Shown: positions 22,690 through 34,202, counted from the first letter of the stretch. The stretch: 64,000 nt of DNA from Magnolia sinica (GCF_029962835.1 NC_080588.1:15146001-15210000), one strand, 5' to 3'. Made by a program: numbers and translations. The notes: generated from the letters alone by a model not told the origin.

Positions 22690-23520
22690 ATATTATGCTA
22701 ACTAGGCTAAGGCTATCCTCAATAAACACTATGCTGCACTGATGGAAGTTGGCCTTTACGAAACCATTGAAGCCACTTCTGAATATTTCCACAAGGACCA
22801 TATGGTATATAAGGGATTCCTTAGCTATTGGTGTACCACCACCAACTTCTTTCACCTACCTTTGGGCAAGGTTAGCATCACCCTTGGCCAGACTACCTAT
22901 AACAGGTCGCTTTTATGATGAATATATCCCCACGAATGAAGAGTTCTCACATTTTTTGCCTTCCAAAAGGCAGACATTAGTATCTGATGCCTCAGTCGAA
23001 CTGTTCAAAGAAATGTCTAAGTTTCCTGACATCAAGAAGATCCCCTAATTTCTCTAGCTGGCTCACTTTTCTCAGGAGCTACGGTATAATTCTTTGCTTC
23101 GTATCATGACTTTATACATTTCACTGATACTCATCTTACTTATACTTCTCTTCTTCTTTTTTACAGATTTAAAAACAGTCATTTTGACGACTTGGAGACT
23201 GCTCGTCGCAGAATAAGGAATCATTTAGAATATACACCTAAGGGTGAATTGGCAGCTTTCCTTGCTTATTGGCTTAACATCGTTGTACTTCTAAGCTCCA
23301 AATGGGCCAATGCCATTAGGCCTTCCGTATTTGTTGTCTCGAGAGGACTAGCGGAGGGTCAGAAATATTCACTGGTGCCCCCTGTTCTTTGTTCATTATA
23401 TAGGACTTTTGGTGATGTTGCTACTCATTGTTAGAACCCATCTGTCGGGGTGAGCTCGGCTTTCACACCATGACACTACTTTTTCGAGTGGCTAGGTGTG
23501 TATTTCCCTTGGATGTATGA
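22690..23520 (+). pseudogene. antisense PMD gene, plant mobile domain
   Basis: The frame reads AILNKHYAALMEVGLYETIE...FLSYWCTTTNFFHLPLGKVS, then (frame change) ITGRFYDEYIPTNEEFSHFLPSKRQ, then after a probable intron (GT at about 23083, AG at 23167) TARRRIRNHLEYTPKGELAAFLAYWLN...SVFVVSRGLAEGQKYSLVPPVLCSLYRTF, a stop, and YFFEWLGVYFPWMYDDLEKA. This is the PMD order (WC-TTNTF-LP-G, GRFYDEY, AFLAYWL, ALAPVLLASLYR, WL). In host proteins such as MAIN the domain supports chromatin silencing; in transposons its role is unsettled. Confidence 0.72.
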
Positions 23521-24233
23521 TGATCTAGAGAAAGCCTACGTCCATCCTTCATGAATTTCGCTGTGTCATTATCATAAGAGAGTGATGCCGAAAAGAACGT
23601 ATGAATGGTGACTGACATGATCGAGTCGACTGATGCCATTGAATTTGATCAATTCTCATTCTCTCAGTATATTGTGGATCATGAGACTTTTGATGACGAT
23701 AAGCTTCATCCGGCTGAACGTGCTTTCTTTATTTCCATACAGTCCAATAGTTTGCCATTGCGGTAAGGTAGCGAATTCTAAAGGGAACCCTACTACCCAA
23801 GCAGGTTCGCACGATAATTTGGGTACGATCAAACCGTTCCTGAGCATCCTGAAGTGGTGACCCTTGCTATGAGAAGCTACGATGTAGGTCCCTACAATTG
23901 GGGATTGATTTGGACACAGTTTCTTACAGCATGAATTAATTCAAAATTCATCATTCCCGGCTTTCGGATGTTTTGTTCGCACGACGTATCCATGGATGAG
24001 ATGGTGGGCGCACCAGTCTTTCCTGATTCGCCACTATATGTCAGTGGATTCTCCCATATGGATAACTGCTCTTAGAATTAAGAATGTAACCTTGTAAAAG
24101 GAGTAGGACATACTGTCGAATGGGACCGTGCCCACGCTCCTGGTGAAGCAGCGTAAAAATTTCTTTAGACGAACTGATTAGTGAGATTAAACCTGCCAAC
24201 ACCCTTGAGGGCTGGATTGCCCATGGATTCCCC

Positions 24234-25313
24234 TTGACATACTTGAAGGCTCAAAGAAGGCATACTGGTAGGGAAGATGCTACTACAGATGTTGCCAACA
24301 TTTCTCATATTCCTGCACCAACAGATCCCATTCAAACTCCAGCGACTGCTGGACCCTCTGAACTTCAAATGGCTCTCATGGCTATTGGATCCTCTGAACC
24401 CCAAACAATATCTCCATCTGTTGCTCGACCACCGTATACTCTCAGGGATTCATCATCCCCTGTTACTAGATCGCAAACTTGGGCTAGGTCCTCCACATCT
24501 CCTAAGATTGTTGCTACGGAAGATCCCATTTTCACCGAGAAGAGACAATCTCTGCAGAAAGGCAAATGAGTGGTCATTGAAGAACCAGACTTGGCTTCAT
24601 CATTATCCTCATCATCATCAGAGAAAGAAGGTGAAGAATCCTCTTCTGATGATTCTTCTTCTAATGAAAGTGAGTCATCTTCTGGCGACTCGAAAGAGGA
24701 GGGTGAATTGAATACAAATAAAGAAGAAGAAGAAGAAGAAGGAGAAGAAGGAGAAGAAGGAGAAGTAGATGTGGGTGATAATGAGCACATTGTCACAGCC
24801 ATCAAAGTTGACGAAGAAGTCCCCCAAGAGAGTGTTATCCCCCATACTACATCTATAAGAGTCGACGAAGAAGAAGAGCCTCTCGACTATGGGGAGTATG
24901 AAGATATACCCGAAGCTGACTTGACTATGTCGTTCAGTAGCAATTATTCTCCCCTTCCACACACAATGCTCTCAGATCCTCTAGCCAATACTGCAGCAGT
25001 TTTAGAGGTTCTCCCAGCATCTACAGGCATGGTTCAAGCCATCACCGCTGCCCCGTCTTCTGGCAAACGTTCTGCTAGGAAAGCTAGGACATGTCTTGAC
25101 CCTCTAGTTAAAACTAGCAGAGTAGCTCATGGAATAGTCTTCCTGATAGAGCCAATTGATGCTGCTACTCCAACTACAGTTGCGTCTCGTACCGAAGCTA
25201 GAGCACTTTCTTTTACCGACATGGCTTCAGACATGCCTAGCCCGTCTTCCCTTCCTGAAGAAATGTAGTTTGTAGAAGCGCTAATCCTTGCTCCAATGAT
25301 TTCAATGGTTGCA
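24234..25313 (+). pseudogene. antisense PMD gene, acidic low-complexity region
   Basis: Frames 24234-24569 and 24570-25268 share one phase, separated by a TGA at 24567. The first is Ala/Pro/Ser-rich; the second has long Ser/Glu runs (SSDDSSSNESESSS about 24640, then Glu/Gly runs 24720-24765) and a moderately basic tail (GKRSARKART). A GT at 25315 and an AG at 25400 bracket a T-rich stretch that looks like an intron. The minus-strand frames at 24365-24805 and 24675-24962 are shadows of the GAA repeat. Confidence 0.5.
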
Positions 25314-25400
25314 GGTATACTTTATTTCATCCCCTTATTTTGTAATAGTATTTCACAATTCATCTTCTAATTCATGCTTTCTTTTATATATGTTTTACAG

Positions 25401-26142
25401 TCTACCCTGTTTCCAGCGGTTCCGTGGGCTCGAACTCTATTGTTACTGTCTTAAATGTAATGTCCTTAGAGACGATTCCTCCTCCTGCACTAATTTTGTT
25501 GAAGAGTTCTCTATCAACAGCTATATACATTTTCAAAGATCCCACATAGTGGTTGGATTTGGAAATAGTATTAACTTCCCTAGAAAATGCTGCAAGGATA
25601 GCAAAGATTAACATCTCTCCCTTGCGTGAATCTCTTTCTCACTTCTGCGAGACATTTCACAAACTAGGAGTTGCCCAAGACATGACTGTTGCTCCTGAGA
25701 TTCTTGCTTACCAAAAAGAGTTATCGCAGCTTAGAGATAAGGTTTCCATGGCAGTAACAACGATTTTCGGGTATGATAAAGAATTCGGCTCACTCGAGGA
25801 GCTGGTGAGAGCTTCCAAGCATTCTTCAACGCTCATAAGCGAGAAGATTTCGAGCCTTAAACAACAAATCTCTGATTTGGAGGCCCAATAGCATGAAGTC
25901 AATTTGAGGACCAACAATCTTGAAGCCGATATTGAGGTCAATAGGTGAATAGCTGATTTAGAACAATCAGAGATTTCAAAGGGGGAAGCCACAATAGTTT
26001 CTCTGGAGGAAGAACTGACTGATGTTCTTGACCAAGTTAAGCTTATCGTCGATGCTGAGCTGGACAATGCAGTTGTAGAAGTGCAATTAACGGAGGATTT
26101 TCGACGATACATGCTTGCATTAGGGATGTCAGAGGATATATG
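25401..26142 (+). pseudogene. antisense PMD gene, coiled-coil C-terminus
   Basis: Frame 25553-25891 reads LTSLENAARIAKINISPLRE...ELSQLRDKV...SLEELVRASK...KISSLKQQISDLEAQ, and the same phase continues past TAG and TGA codons to about 26142 (EISKGEATIVSLEEEL). Heptad-like Leu/Ile spacing suggests a coiled coil. Together with the upstream exons this gives a Ser/Pro - PMD - acidic - coiled-coil architecture like that described for plant transposon-associated PMD proteins. Confidence 0.5.
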
Positions 26143-27607
26143 AATTTTCTTTTATGCTTATTGTTGCTTTCATACTTTGTTCTTTAGCATCATGATTGAA
26201 CTTTGATAACTCAAAAATTTTATGAGTATATGAGGAATGATCAATTCTTGCAAACATGCTTTCGTATAGTATTATTTTTTTATTAGCATAATATTGTCTA
26301 CATATTTTCTTTTATAGACAATGCTAAATTTCTATTTCAGTTAGTTTCACACACAGTTTAAGCTCATGAGTAGTAGAGTGATCATAGTTTTTTAGACTCA
26401 TAAGTAGTTGGAGTCAGGTCTTATGCGAATGGTCTCTGTAACTCTTATGAGTTCGTTAGACTTATCACGACTGGAGAGTTCACAAACCGCGATCCATCAG
26501 AGGGGCCCAGTGAATCTATTGGGGCAGTGAACTTAGTGGGTTTTACGCATAAGGTTGGCCACAGTAACTCTCTAGAGTTCATGGGGTGCGCAAGGCTACC
26601 TTCAGGTACCAAATCTAAGGTCACCAGTCCATCAATGAGGGGTCATCTTACTTTAGAGACCTGTCCTCATGAGTTATTACTGAAATCGAGTCAGGGATTT
26701 GGGGAGTCATCTTGCTTGAGAGACTCACTTTTTCTTCATTTGCAAGGTTAGGCCCATTCATAAGAGGCCATTTTCTTGCTATCCTTCATGATGTTGTCAG
26801 AAACTGTATAGACGACATGGGTCTTATGTGATTGCTTCATCAACTACCCACATGGGTGCATGTGATGCTCTTTACAGGCATTTTTAGGGCCATAGGCTTC
26901 TCATTGCTACCTGCACGATTTCGTTATTTTACCGATGACGGTGGATATTATATATAATTGGCCATATAGGCTTGGCTTTGCTGCTGTAAATGATAGATCG
27001 CAATCGATGTCTTCCATAGGACTTGTATGTGGTTGGCTTTATAAGCTCATTCCACTGCCGCAAATGATGAATCACCATTACCACTGATATTTATATGTAG
27101 CTGACTGACTTTATAGGCCTTGGTGAAAATAATAACTCCTGTTGAAAATAATAAATTGAAATTGATATATTGCCCCTACTGATGATAGAAAACAAAATTC
27201 TCATGGTTAAAATAGTGTATTAGCTTGGCGGTGCTATTAATTTCGATAAATTTAGATAATAAAATGACCTTTGATGATTTAACGACAATCATTGGTTTTT
27301 TTTTTTCATTTAGCGATAATCATCGACGCTCGGCGGATGATCGTTGGCGTTTGGTGTTTAGCGCTTGACTAATAATCTTTGGTGCTTGTTATTTGGCACT
27401 TTTATTCATGCACAAGGAGGAATATAGAGTTTTAACTTCTGAAGCTTCTCTATTATTCGTTTGTCTTGCCCCCCTTTTGGTTTAGAAGTATTATGCTGAT
27501 ATTCTTTGAAACCAAAATCATAGCCATCTTCGGAATTGATGTACTATTGCTACAAATTTGGTCCCTTAACAAATTTTCAGCTTCGTATCTTAATTGTGAT
27601 GATTACC
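26143..27607 (-). other. element B non-coding middle, place where pol would be expected
   Basis: About 1.46 kb without any recognisable protein on either strand. Plus strand has AT-rich sequence, GAG/CTC-rich short motifs (26380-26760) and a run of related phrases (GCGATAATCATCGACGCTCGG, 27310-27380). No RT, integrase or protease motif was seen. The frame 26527-26751 shows no similarity I recognise. Confidence 0.5.
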
Positions 27608-29266
27608 TCAATTGGGATCGTAAGCTATCATAAGATTGAGAAAATGATAGTAATAGGAATGATTACCTTCTCTCATCCGCTTCCTTCTATTCAGACATTT
27701 AGGCCATAGTAACTCGATTTTATCTGCTATTAGCAGTCGGTTCATCATATGAAGCATGTCGTCTTCTTCAAATATGCATGCCCCCAAAGTTCTCCTTTGA
27801 CCAATGGATTCTTTTACTAGTTCATCATTTTGGTGATAAGCGGAAGTTACGTCATTCAGATTGATTTTTCTAACAAAAGACTTTGGCAATTCACTTGCAG
27901 ATGTTATATTTATAGTTGCTCTTCTATATTGCTCATCACCCTTTTTTAGAACTATTTCTCCTTGTTTTATCATCCTCTGTAATATATTCTTCAGTGTAAA
28001 GCAATCTTCTGTATGATGCCGTAGACAACGGTGATTATGACAATAATTCTTTTCTTTCATCATTCCAACTTCTTCTGGATATTTCGACGAGGGCAACTTG
28101 ATAGTTCCAGCAGCTAGTAACTGTTCCATCATTGGCAACACATCTTCTTTTTTAAAAGCATATTCTTTATGAGAATCATATGATCATAATCGTTTATCAT
28201 TTTTATAATCCCTTCGTCGATCTGATTCTTCCTTTCTTCTTATCTCCTATTTATTGCGAAAAGTATTTTTCTTCTTTTCTTGGTCAACAATATTTACTAT
28301 TGCCCTGCTTGGTCCTCTCTTTTCTGTCCTAATTTGAAATGCTAACATTTTCTTAGTCATCGGCTCTAATGCATGTGCTTTAGTTACCAGGTCTCGAAAA
28401 GTCCTTATATTAGCACTGGTGAGTCCGAATGCGATCCTGGTCTCCATGGAACTTAAACACATTTTACCTGTTCTCTTCCTTCGAGTAATTGTTGACATGA
28501 TGCTCCTTAAGTTTTCCATTTGCTAATAAATTTCTCCATAGGTTCATTTTCTCTTTACTTTATAGATGTCAATTTTGCAATACTAACATCATGATCCGAC
28601 GAAAAGAAATTTGACATAAATGCGTCTTGCATCTATTCCCAAGTTTGTATCGATTCTGGCACTAGGCTAGAATACCATCAAAATGCCCTACCTGTCAAAG
28701 AAGACTCGAACACTCGCAAGCAACACTGGGGGATAGTGAACAAATTATCCATGGACGTGATGAAATGCATCAAATGTTCATCTAGGGACCCGTCTCTACT
28801 GAATTTTTAAAACTCAGGATGCTTAAAGTTGACTGGAATGGTATGTCTTCTACTTCCTCGGATATGACGTCCGGTATCGAAACCTTCCCCTATTGTCACG
28901 CTCCCTTTCCATTCTAACTACTTTTGTAACCACCTGTCGCACTTCTTCTTGGGTGATTACCCTTGCCACGGGAGTGGATCCATGTGATCCTGCTCTTGGT
29001 GGTTGAGAACCTTTGGGCTGTTGTTCTTGTTCATTCATAGTAGCCGTCACTGGAGGTACTATTATCTGGGCTACATTATACGTTATAGTAGCCAAGGCTT
29101 CCCGAAGATTCCTGCATTCTTGCATCAATGTTTTTTGTGCTTGGGCCATTTCAACCATACAATCCACTATGGTAGGTGGCAGATCTTTACTTGTTCCAGC
29201 CATGCATACAGTGGCTTCTCCGTTCCCTGATGAAGCAGACATTGGAGTGGAGTGAGGATATGCCAA
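27608..29266 (-). pseudogene. gag: element B gag, degenerate
   Basis: Three open blocks in order: 29266-28850 (MAYPHSTPMSASS...CRNLREALATITYNVAQ...VRMERERDNRGR), 28519-28247 (MCLSSMETRIAFGLTSANIRTFRDLVTKAHALE), and 28141-27608, which starts MLPMMEQLLAAGTIKLP and contains YCHNHRCLRHHTEDCFTLKN, the CX3H-type knuckle region of Tat-lineage Gag. Frames between are broken. It would form the capsid; with no pol the element would need one in trans. The plus-strand frames at 29003-29609 are shadows or leader sequence. Confidence 0.78.
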
Positions 29267-30014
29267 TGTGACAGGGCTTATTGAAAAGAGAGTTTTATTC
29301 GTTCCTTCGGTACTTCCATAAAGTTTGGCTGATTATGATACAACTTGAGGCGATACGGTCTGAGGCAATATGTAGACTGGTGGACTTTCCATGGGTGATT
29401 TACCATTTTGTTTCTTCGTCCATCGGGCATTTGCGGCGAGTAGAGCCGGAAAATCTTGTGATGTCAGTGAGGATAAAGATTTTCCAGGGTATATTCTTAG
29501 GGGAGCAAGTTTAGGAATTTTCCTTGCCGCATTTTATGTCACCAGTCCTCTGGTTTTTAGTGTCAATAGACTTATCCTAGCAGTTGCGATATTTCGATCT
29601 TTGGCGTGACATGACGATCCAATCGTTTTCATTTTCTTGTGCTATTGGAGAGACCGTTATGACTCCAACAGTGACTTGAAACTTGTCTTTTCCATTTGAG
29701 GCAAGCCGTTTCTGATGGATCAAGGATTAGTTATGGACATATTCCACCACGAATCTTTTGGGTGTGAAGTAGAAGATCGTTTTGCTTGCAACAGTTGCCA
29801 TTAATTATAGCTTGGATGCATATACCCTATTGTAATTCTGTCAGAGATCATAAACGTCATTAGTTAGCATCTATTTGTAAATACGCTCTATCCCAGTGAT
29901 GAAAGGAAGGATGTTCCCATCGAGTGTCGCCATTTTGGCATCTTATAAAACGCCAAAAAATGATGAAATTCTCCCGACTGTTCTTAAGTCAATATCAAGT
30001 ACAATAGAAAATCT
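29267..30014 (-). other. element B leader between PBS and gag
   Basis: About 750 bp, non-coding. Contains the block at 29890-29972 that recurs inverted at 5155-5236. Packaging signals are expected in such leaders but none can be named from sequence. Confidence 0.6.
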
Positions 30015-30032
30015 TCCCCAGTGGAGTCACCA
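30015..30032 (-). other. element B primer-binding site, tRNA-Arg type
   Basis: Plus strand TCCCCAGTGGAGTCACCA; the element strand TGGTGACTCCACTGGGGA is complementary to the 3' end of a plant tRNA-Arg, with one change from TGGCGACTCC.... Three bases separate it from the 5' LTR. This fixes the minus orientation of B. Confidence 0.8.
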
Positions 30033-30035
30033 TTT

Positions 30036-30844
30036 TGTTTCGACAAGAAAGAAAAAGTATTTGATTCAAGGAATTATCTTACTTAATAATAATAAAGAGA
30101 AATAATAAAGAGAATAATCATCAAATTTATTCATTTTGAATTCGTCACATCCTTTTGATCCTTTGATTCTAGGATAGAGTTCTTTATAACAAAAATACAA
30201 GTGTTGAATAGATTCAAATATCAATTTCAACAGCATTCTGGCTCATGTCATTCATGTCTTTGTAAGAGATGAGTTGTGCGGATCTTTTCCATGCAGACAT
30301 CTTCCTTCATTAATGTAGTAAATGAGTCCTGAAAGTCCCTTGAAGAATTTAGAATGACTCAAAACACTCTGGAAAATGAGCATGATATGGCCTTATAGGG
30401 TATCCACGAAACTCCTCCATGAGTTGCGTGGGCCGAGGAGTTGCGAGGGCTCACGCGACTCACAAAGGGTAGCGGGGCCCGATGTCCTTCCTTCTCCCTC
30501 CTCTCTCTCCATTACCTATTAGAGGCACTGGTTTCTTGAAAGTTCGATCCCTCAAATGAGGGGGGTAGGGGGTATTTATAGGCCTCCACATGTGTGGGCC
30601 CTCAAATCTCCTGTTGTGGACCCCACTTCGCATCTTCAATCTAACCATTCCCGAAGAGAGTAGCGTGAGCCGGCACAACTATGATGAGTTACGCGGTCCT
30701 GCATAACTTAGGTTTCGGTGCAACATGCTTCTAGTGCAACTCAAAATCCGCACAACTCGGCTTCCCTCTCTCCTTTATGCTTTAATTCAGTCTTCAATCT
30801 TCCTTCTTTGATTCCTTTCCTTAACCTAATTTTATGCTCTAATA
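30036..30844 (-). repeat. element B 5' LTR
   Basis: 809 bp, plus-strand start TGTTTCGACAAG and end CTCTAATA. The element strand would begin TATTAG instead of TGTTAG, a change shared with the other LTR. It is followed by the intact TSD GTCTG (30845-30849). A GC-richer block (30405-30480) with GAGTTGCG motifs is present here and shortened in the 3' LTR. Confidence 0.85.
30572..30582 (-). promoter_or_regulatory. TATA box of B 5' LTR
   Basis: Plus strand GTATTTATAGG, i.e. CCTATAAATAC on the minus strand. It faces the gag, and is conserved at the same place in the LTR at 6556-7372. Confidence 0.55.
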
Positions 30845-30849
30845 GTCTG

Positions 30850-31336
30850 GTACAATAAAATCCATGGGGATGTAGAATTTCTCTACTTGGACTAACACGT
30901 CCTCTATAATTTCCCTTGGTACCTTAATGGAGTGGTCAATGAGTTGGAGTGTAATCGTGGTTGGTTTAAACTCACCTAATCTCATTTGTTGATAAACTAA
31001 ATAAGGTACTAGGTTGACGCTTTCACCCAAATATAGTAAAGGATGCTCAATTTGAAAATTTCCAATAATACAGGAAATAGTAGGACTTCTTGGGTCTTTG
31101 TATTTGGGTACAAACCTTTTCTAAATGATAACGCTCACTTTCTCAGTGAGGAAGGCCTTCTTGTGCACATTTAATTTTCTCTTCACAGTGCACAAGTCCT
31201 TGAGATATTTAACATATGATGGAATTTGTCTAATGTCATCAAGTAGAGGAATATTGACAGTCACCTTTTTTAGCACAACCAACACCTCTTGATATTTCAT
31301 GGGAACAGTCAGGTTCCGAGGTATAGATGGGAACAT
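30850..31336 (-). pseudogene. pro: element A protease, N-terminal half
   Basis: From 31336 leftward: NLTVPMKYQEVLVVLKKVTVNIPLLDDIRQIPSYVKYLKDLC, then a frame change and LGESVNLVPYLVYQQMRLGEFKP...EIIEDVLVQVEKFYIPMDFIVPD, where it is cut by B. The active site, DLGAS in the relative at 1652-2119, reads YLGES here, so the catalytic Asp is lost. The reading continues at 20644. Confidence 0.85.
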
Positions 31337-32414
31337 AACTGGAGGCTCATATGACTTAAGTCTCTTTATCCTTTTATTGTTGCGGCTCTTGAACCATAGC
31401 TAGTTCATCATTCTCTTGAGATGGTGACTCAACCTCCGGTATTTCTACCGGTTGCATTATCTTGTTATCAACCTCTTTTCCACTTCTCAAGGTAATGATG
31501 ACCTTAGCTTGTTCATGATGTAGCTCACTTGGATTTGCGTCTCTAATGAAATGTGTATTTCTAAGGTTTGGCATAGGTTGAGAAGGAAGTGTGTCCTTTT
31601 CTCTAACATTTAGTTGAGTCTTAATCCTAGCTACAGTCGTCTTTAATTCCTGATTTGATTAGATTAGACACTGATTCATTTGAGCTTGAGAGTTCATGAA
31701 TGCGGTCAATGCATCCTCCACAGATGATTGCTTTGGTAGGGGCACATATGGTGCATTGTTAGGTGCCCCAAAGAAGTTGTTTTGTGGAGGCCCTTAAGGT
31801 GCATTAGGTGCATTAATTTGTGGTCCACTCCTCCAACTAAGATTAGGATGGTTACACTAATTTGGATTGTACGTGTTTCCCATTGGTTTGCACAACTGAC
31901 CTTTGGTAGTTATTTATAGCATTTGCTTGCCCATGCTCATACATGATATCGTGTATAATTGGGATTGTTGGACAATCCTTTGTATCATGGCCGGCACCAC
32001 CACAAATGCAACAAAAATTACCTAAGGAGGTGTTTGATTTAATCGTATCAACCTTCCTAATTTCCAAGGCTTCGACTTTTCTAGCCAATGCATCAAATTT
32101 TGCATTAAGGTTGTCTTCCTCTCTTAGGACATACATCCCTGCTTTCTCTCTAGGAATGGATCTAGTTTGGTACAATTTAGCAGAGACATCCCATGTCTAA
32201 GTATTCTCTGCGAACATGTCTAGAAAATTTCAAGCCTCATTATAATCTTTGTCAAGAAAGGTTCTACCATACATCATCTCTATGAACTGACGGGTATCCA
32301 TGGTGAGCTCCTTTTGGAACGCATCAATCAAGTGCTATGGTTCATAACCATGATGTGGGCAAGTGAGTAGAAGTTCTTTGAAGTGCTCCTAAGCTTGAAA
32401 AAATAGTTCATTCC
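31337..32414 (-). pseudogene. gag: element A gag, C-terminal two thirds with zinc knuckle
   Basis: From right to left: KGNELFFQA-stop-EHFKELL (32410 on, TGG decayed to TAG), MDTRQFIEMMYGRTFLD, frame 32175-31852 with the knuckle CCICGGAGHDTKDC (CX2CX4HX4C, about 32012-31971), and frame 31574-31374 with ITLRSGKEVDNKI. The N-terminal third sits at 41607-42140, across the CACTA element. The plus-strand frame 31943-32200 is a shadow. Confidence 0.85.
32412..32414. repeat. CACTA target duplication (left)
   Basis: TCC, matching 41604-41606. Removing the element and one TCC rejoins the gag of A in frame. Confidence 0.85.
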
Positions 32415-32515
32415 CACTACCAAAAAAAGGGGCAAAGGATTCAAACAATGTTACTTTTTTGCTACGGATATAAACCTTAGATATACTTGCTACGTTTTAA
32501 TCCGTAGCTAAAAAG
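32415..32515. repeat. CACTA left TIR and subterminal repeats
   Basis: TIR 32415-32440, followed by GCTACGGATAT, GCTACGT and ATCCGTAGC elements in both orientations. Confidence 0.8.
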
Positions 32516-33016
32516 TTGATACACCATTAATAATTAATAGTGTTGAAAGGGACTCTATGAGGCCTAAAAAAAATTATATGTTCTATCTAAGCCGTCTATA
32601 TATTTGTAAATATTACGTTAGAGGTTGAAAAAAAAATCAGCTAGATCGAAGGCTCAAGTGGACCACACGGTAGGAAACATTGATATTAAATTACAGTTGC
32701 TTCTTATGGTGTAGTCCAGTTGGGCCTCAAATATACCTGAAATTTGGTTTCCTAAAGTAAAATAATTTATTAAAATTATGGATAGGAATAGATTAACGAT
32801 ATACATCATGGTGGGCCCCATGGAGTCCTTAATCGGTCCGTCCGTCAGAAGAGCCCCAAATTTGGGCGCGCGCTCAAAACAGAGCCGCGCCCAAACACTC
32901 TCTCTCGCGCTCTCTCTCCCGTCTCTCTCTCGCACACTCTCTCACCCTGTCTCTCTCTCTCTCTCTCTCTCGCACTCTCTCTTGTGCACTCTCTCCCTGT
33001 CTCATTCTCTTGCGCG

Positions 33017-33060
<44 letters not shown>

Positions 33061-33240
33061 CGCGCACGCGCATTGTCTCTCCCTATCTCTTTCTCTCTCT
33101 GTCATTTGCCTTGCAGACATGTCGTAGCTCTGTTCTACCGCAACCCAGCTACCCTACGTCGGCATTGTAACGGTGCTCCGACCACACCTCATCGGCATAC
33201 AAATCCAACGGATTAGGGTTTCCACTTCTGGAAGGTGATA
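32516..33240 (+). other. CACTA interior: promoter/5'UTR-like segment with CT tract
   Basis: 32930-33058 is CT-rich, ending in a (CT)n of about 38 bp (33019-33057). It is followed by ...CAACGGATTAGGGTTTCC (33207 on), the kind of sequence found in plant 5' leaders. Just before it, GGTGGGCCCCATGGAGTCC resembles common plant upstream repeats. It may be the captured 5' end of a gene; this is inference. The frames on both strands here arise from the CT repeat. Confidence 0.4.
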
Positions 33241-33564
33241 TTCTTTTGATCTTCTCAGCTTTAATATATTCATGATTGTTTAATAGTGTTAAATTCATGA
33301 AACTAAATTCTCTTTCTTTTTTATTTTCAGGATTTCTTCTTTGAAGTTTGATGACTCGGTTATTTTGATATTGATGTTGCTCACCAAGTGTTTGATGAAA
33401 TGACTCAACGAAGTGTCGGCTAGTGGCAAGGAATGTATGCACACCAAAAAAATACCATTTTTTCTTGATTTTGATGTTGCATATAAGGTGTTTAAGGAAT
33501 ACTTCCTACTATTTTTCAAATAGTGAGAAACTGGAAGTGCCCTGTATGTGCTTGTGAAAATGCT

Positions 33565-33705
33565 GCATAGGCTCAATTTTGACTGAAACTCGGCTTTACT
33601 GGCCGACCTGTTGACCAAATCGAGCCGAGCTGAGTTCAAGCTGGGATCAGCTAGTGGCTGAGTTGAGGTCAGCTCGACTCGGTGTTCACCCCTAGTAGGA
33701 CGCAA
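33565..33705 (-). repeat. end fragment of a hAT-like element
   Basis: The stretch ends GGTCAGCTCGACTCGGTGTTCACCCCTAG and is rich in GAGCCGAGCT/AGCTCGACTC. Its reverse complement starts CTAGGGGTGAACACCGAG, the typical terminus of plant hAT non-autonomous elements. No matching opposite end is seen, so it is truncated. Confidence 0.45.
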
Positions 33706-34202
33706 TCACTCAGGTGGATACAAAATTCAGGTGGGCCTCACCACAAGATATAGTTAGAATGGAAACATCCGCCATTGAAACCTTCCTAGAGCCAACCATC
33801 TAAACTGTTCATAGGCTTATTACCACTCAAATAAAGTATAGGTACAAATATCATTCCGATACAAAACTTTCATGGCACCCAAAAAGTTTCCGATGGTAGG
33901 CATTAAATCCCTTTTATTTCTTGTGGTGTGGCCCACCTAAGTTTTATATTGGCCTGATTTTTGGATTCCTTTTTTGTGCATTTTTGTGGCTGTTTCAGCT
34001 TAATTGATTCTTCGAAAATGCTTCTTTTGAATATGAACAATCCACAATGGGACCTATTATACAACTGTTTTAAGATGATGCTTGCACTTATTTTGTTTCT
34101 CTGCTCGATTTTGTGATGCGTAAACCATTTCCATTTGAAGTTTTTTTTTTCTTTTTCCCTTCTTAATCTTATGCAATCATGTCATTTGTTTGTTGAATGC
34201 TG

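Larger units (their letters stand above)
20650..30844 (-). mobile_element. element B: pol-less Ty3/gypsy (Tat-like) element with antisense PMD gene
   Basis: Two related LTRs (701 and 809 bp), a tRNA-Arg PBS (30015-30032), a polypurine tract (21351 on) and gag (29266 to 27608) are all on the minus strand. In the 6.2 kb between gag and the 3' LTR I find no protease, RT, RNase H or integrase motif. 21782-26142 instead carries a plus-strand PMD-type gene. It is inserted in the protease of A. Antisense extra ORFs are known in Tat-lineage elements, which also usually have pol; a gag-plus-antisense-ORF element without pol would be non-autonomous. Confidence 0.82.

Noticed and set aside
24365-24962. 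Minus-strand Ser-rich and Phe-rich frames
   Set aside because: Shadows of the GAA/GAG-rich acidic region of the antisense PMD gene.
32845-33170. Ser/Leu- and Arg/Glu-rich frames
   Set aside because: They are produced by a CT-rich microsatellite and lack any family resemblance.
33149-33705. Minus-strand frames of 97 and 136 codons in the CACTA
   Set aside because: They span a hAT end fragment and unassigned sequence, with no conserved motif.
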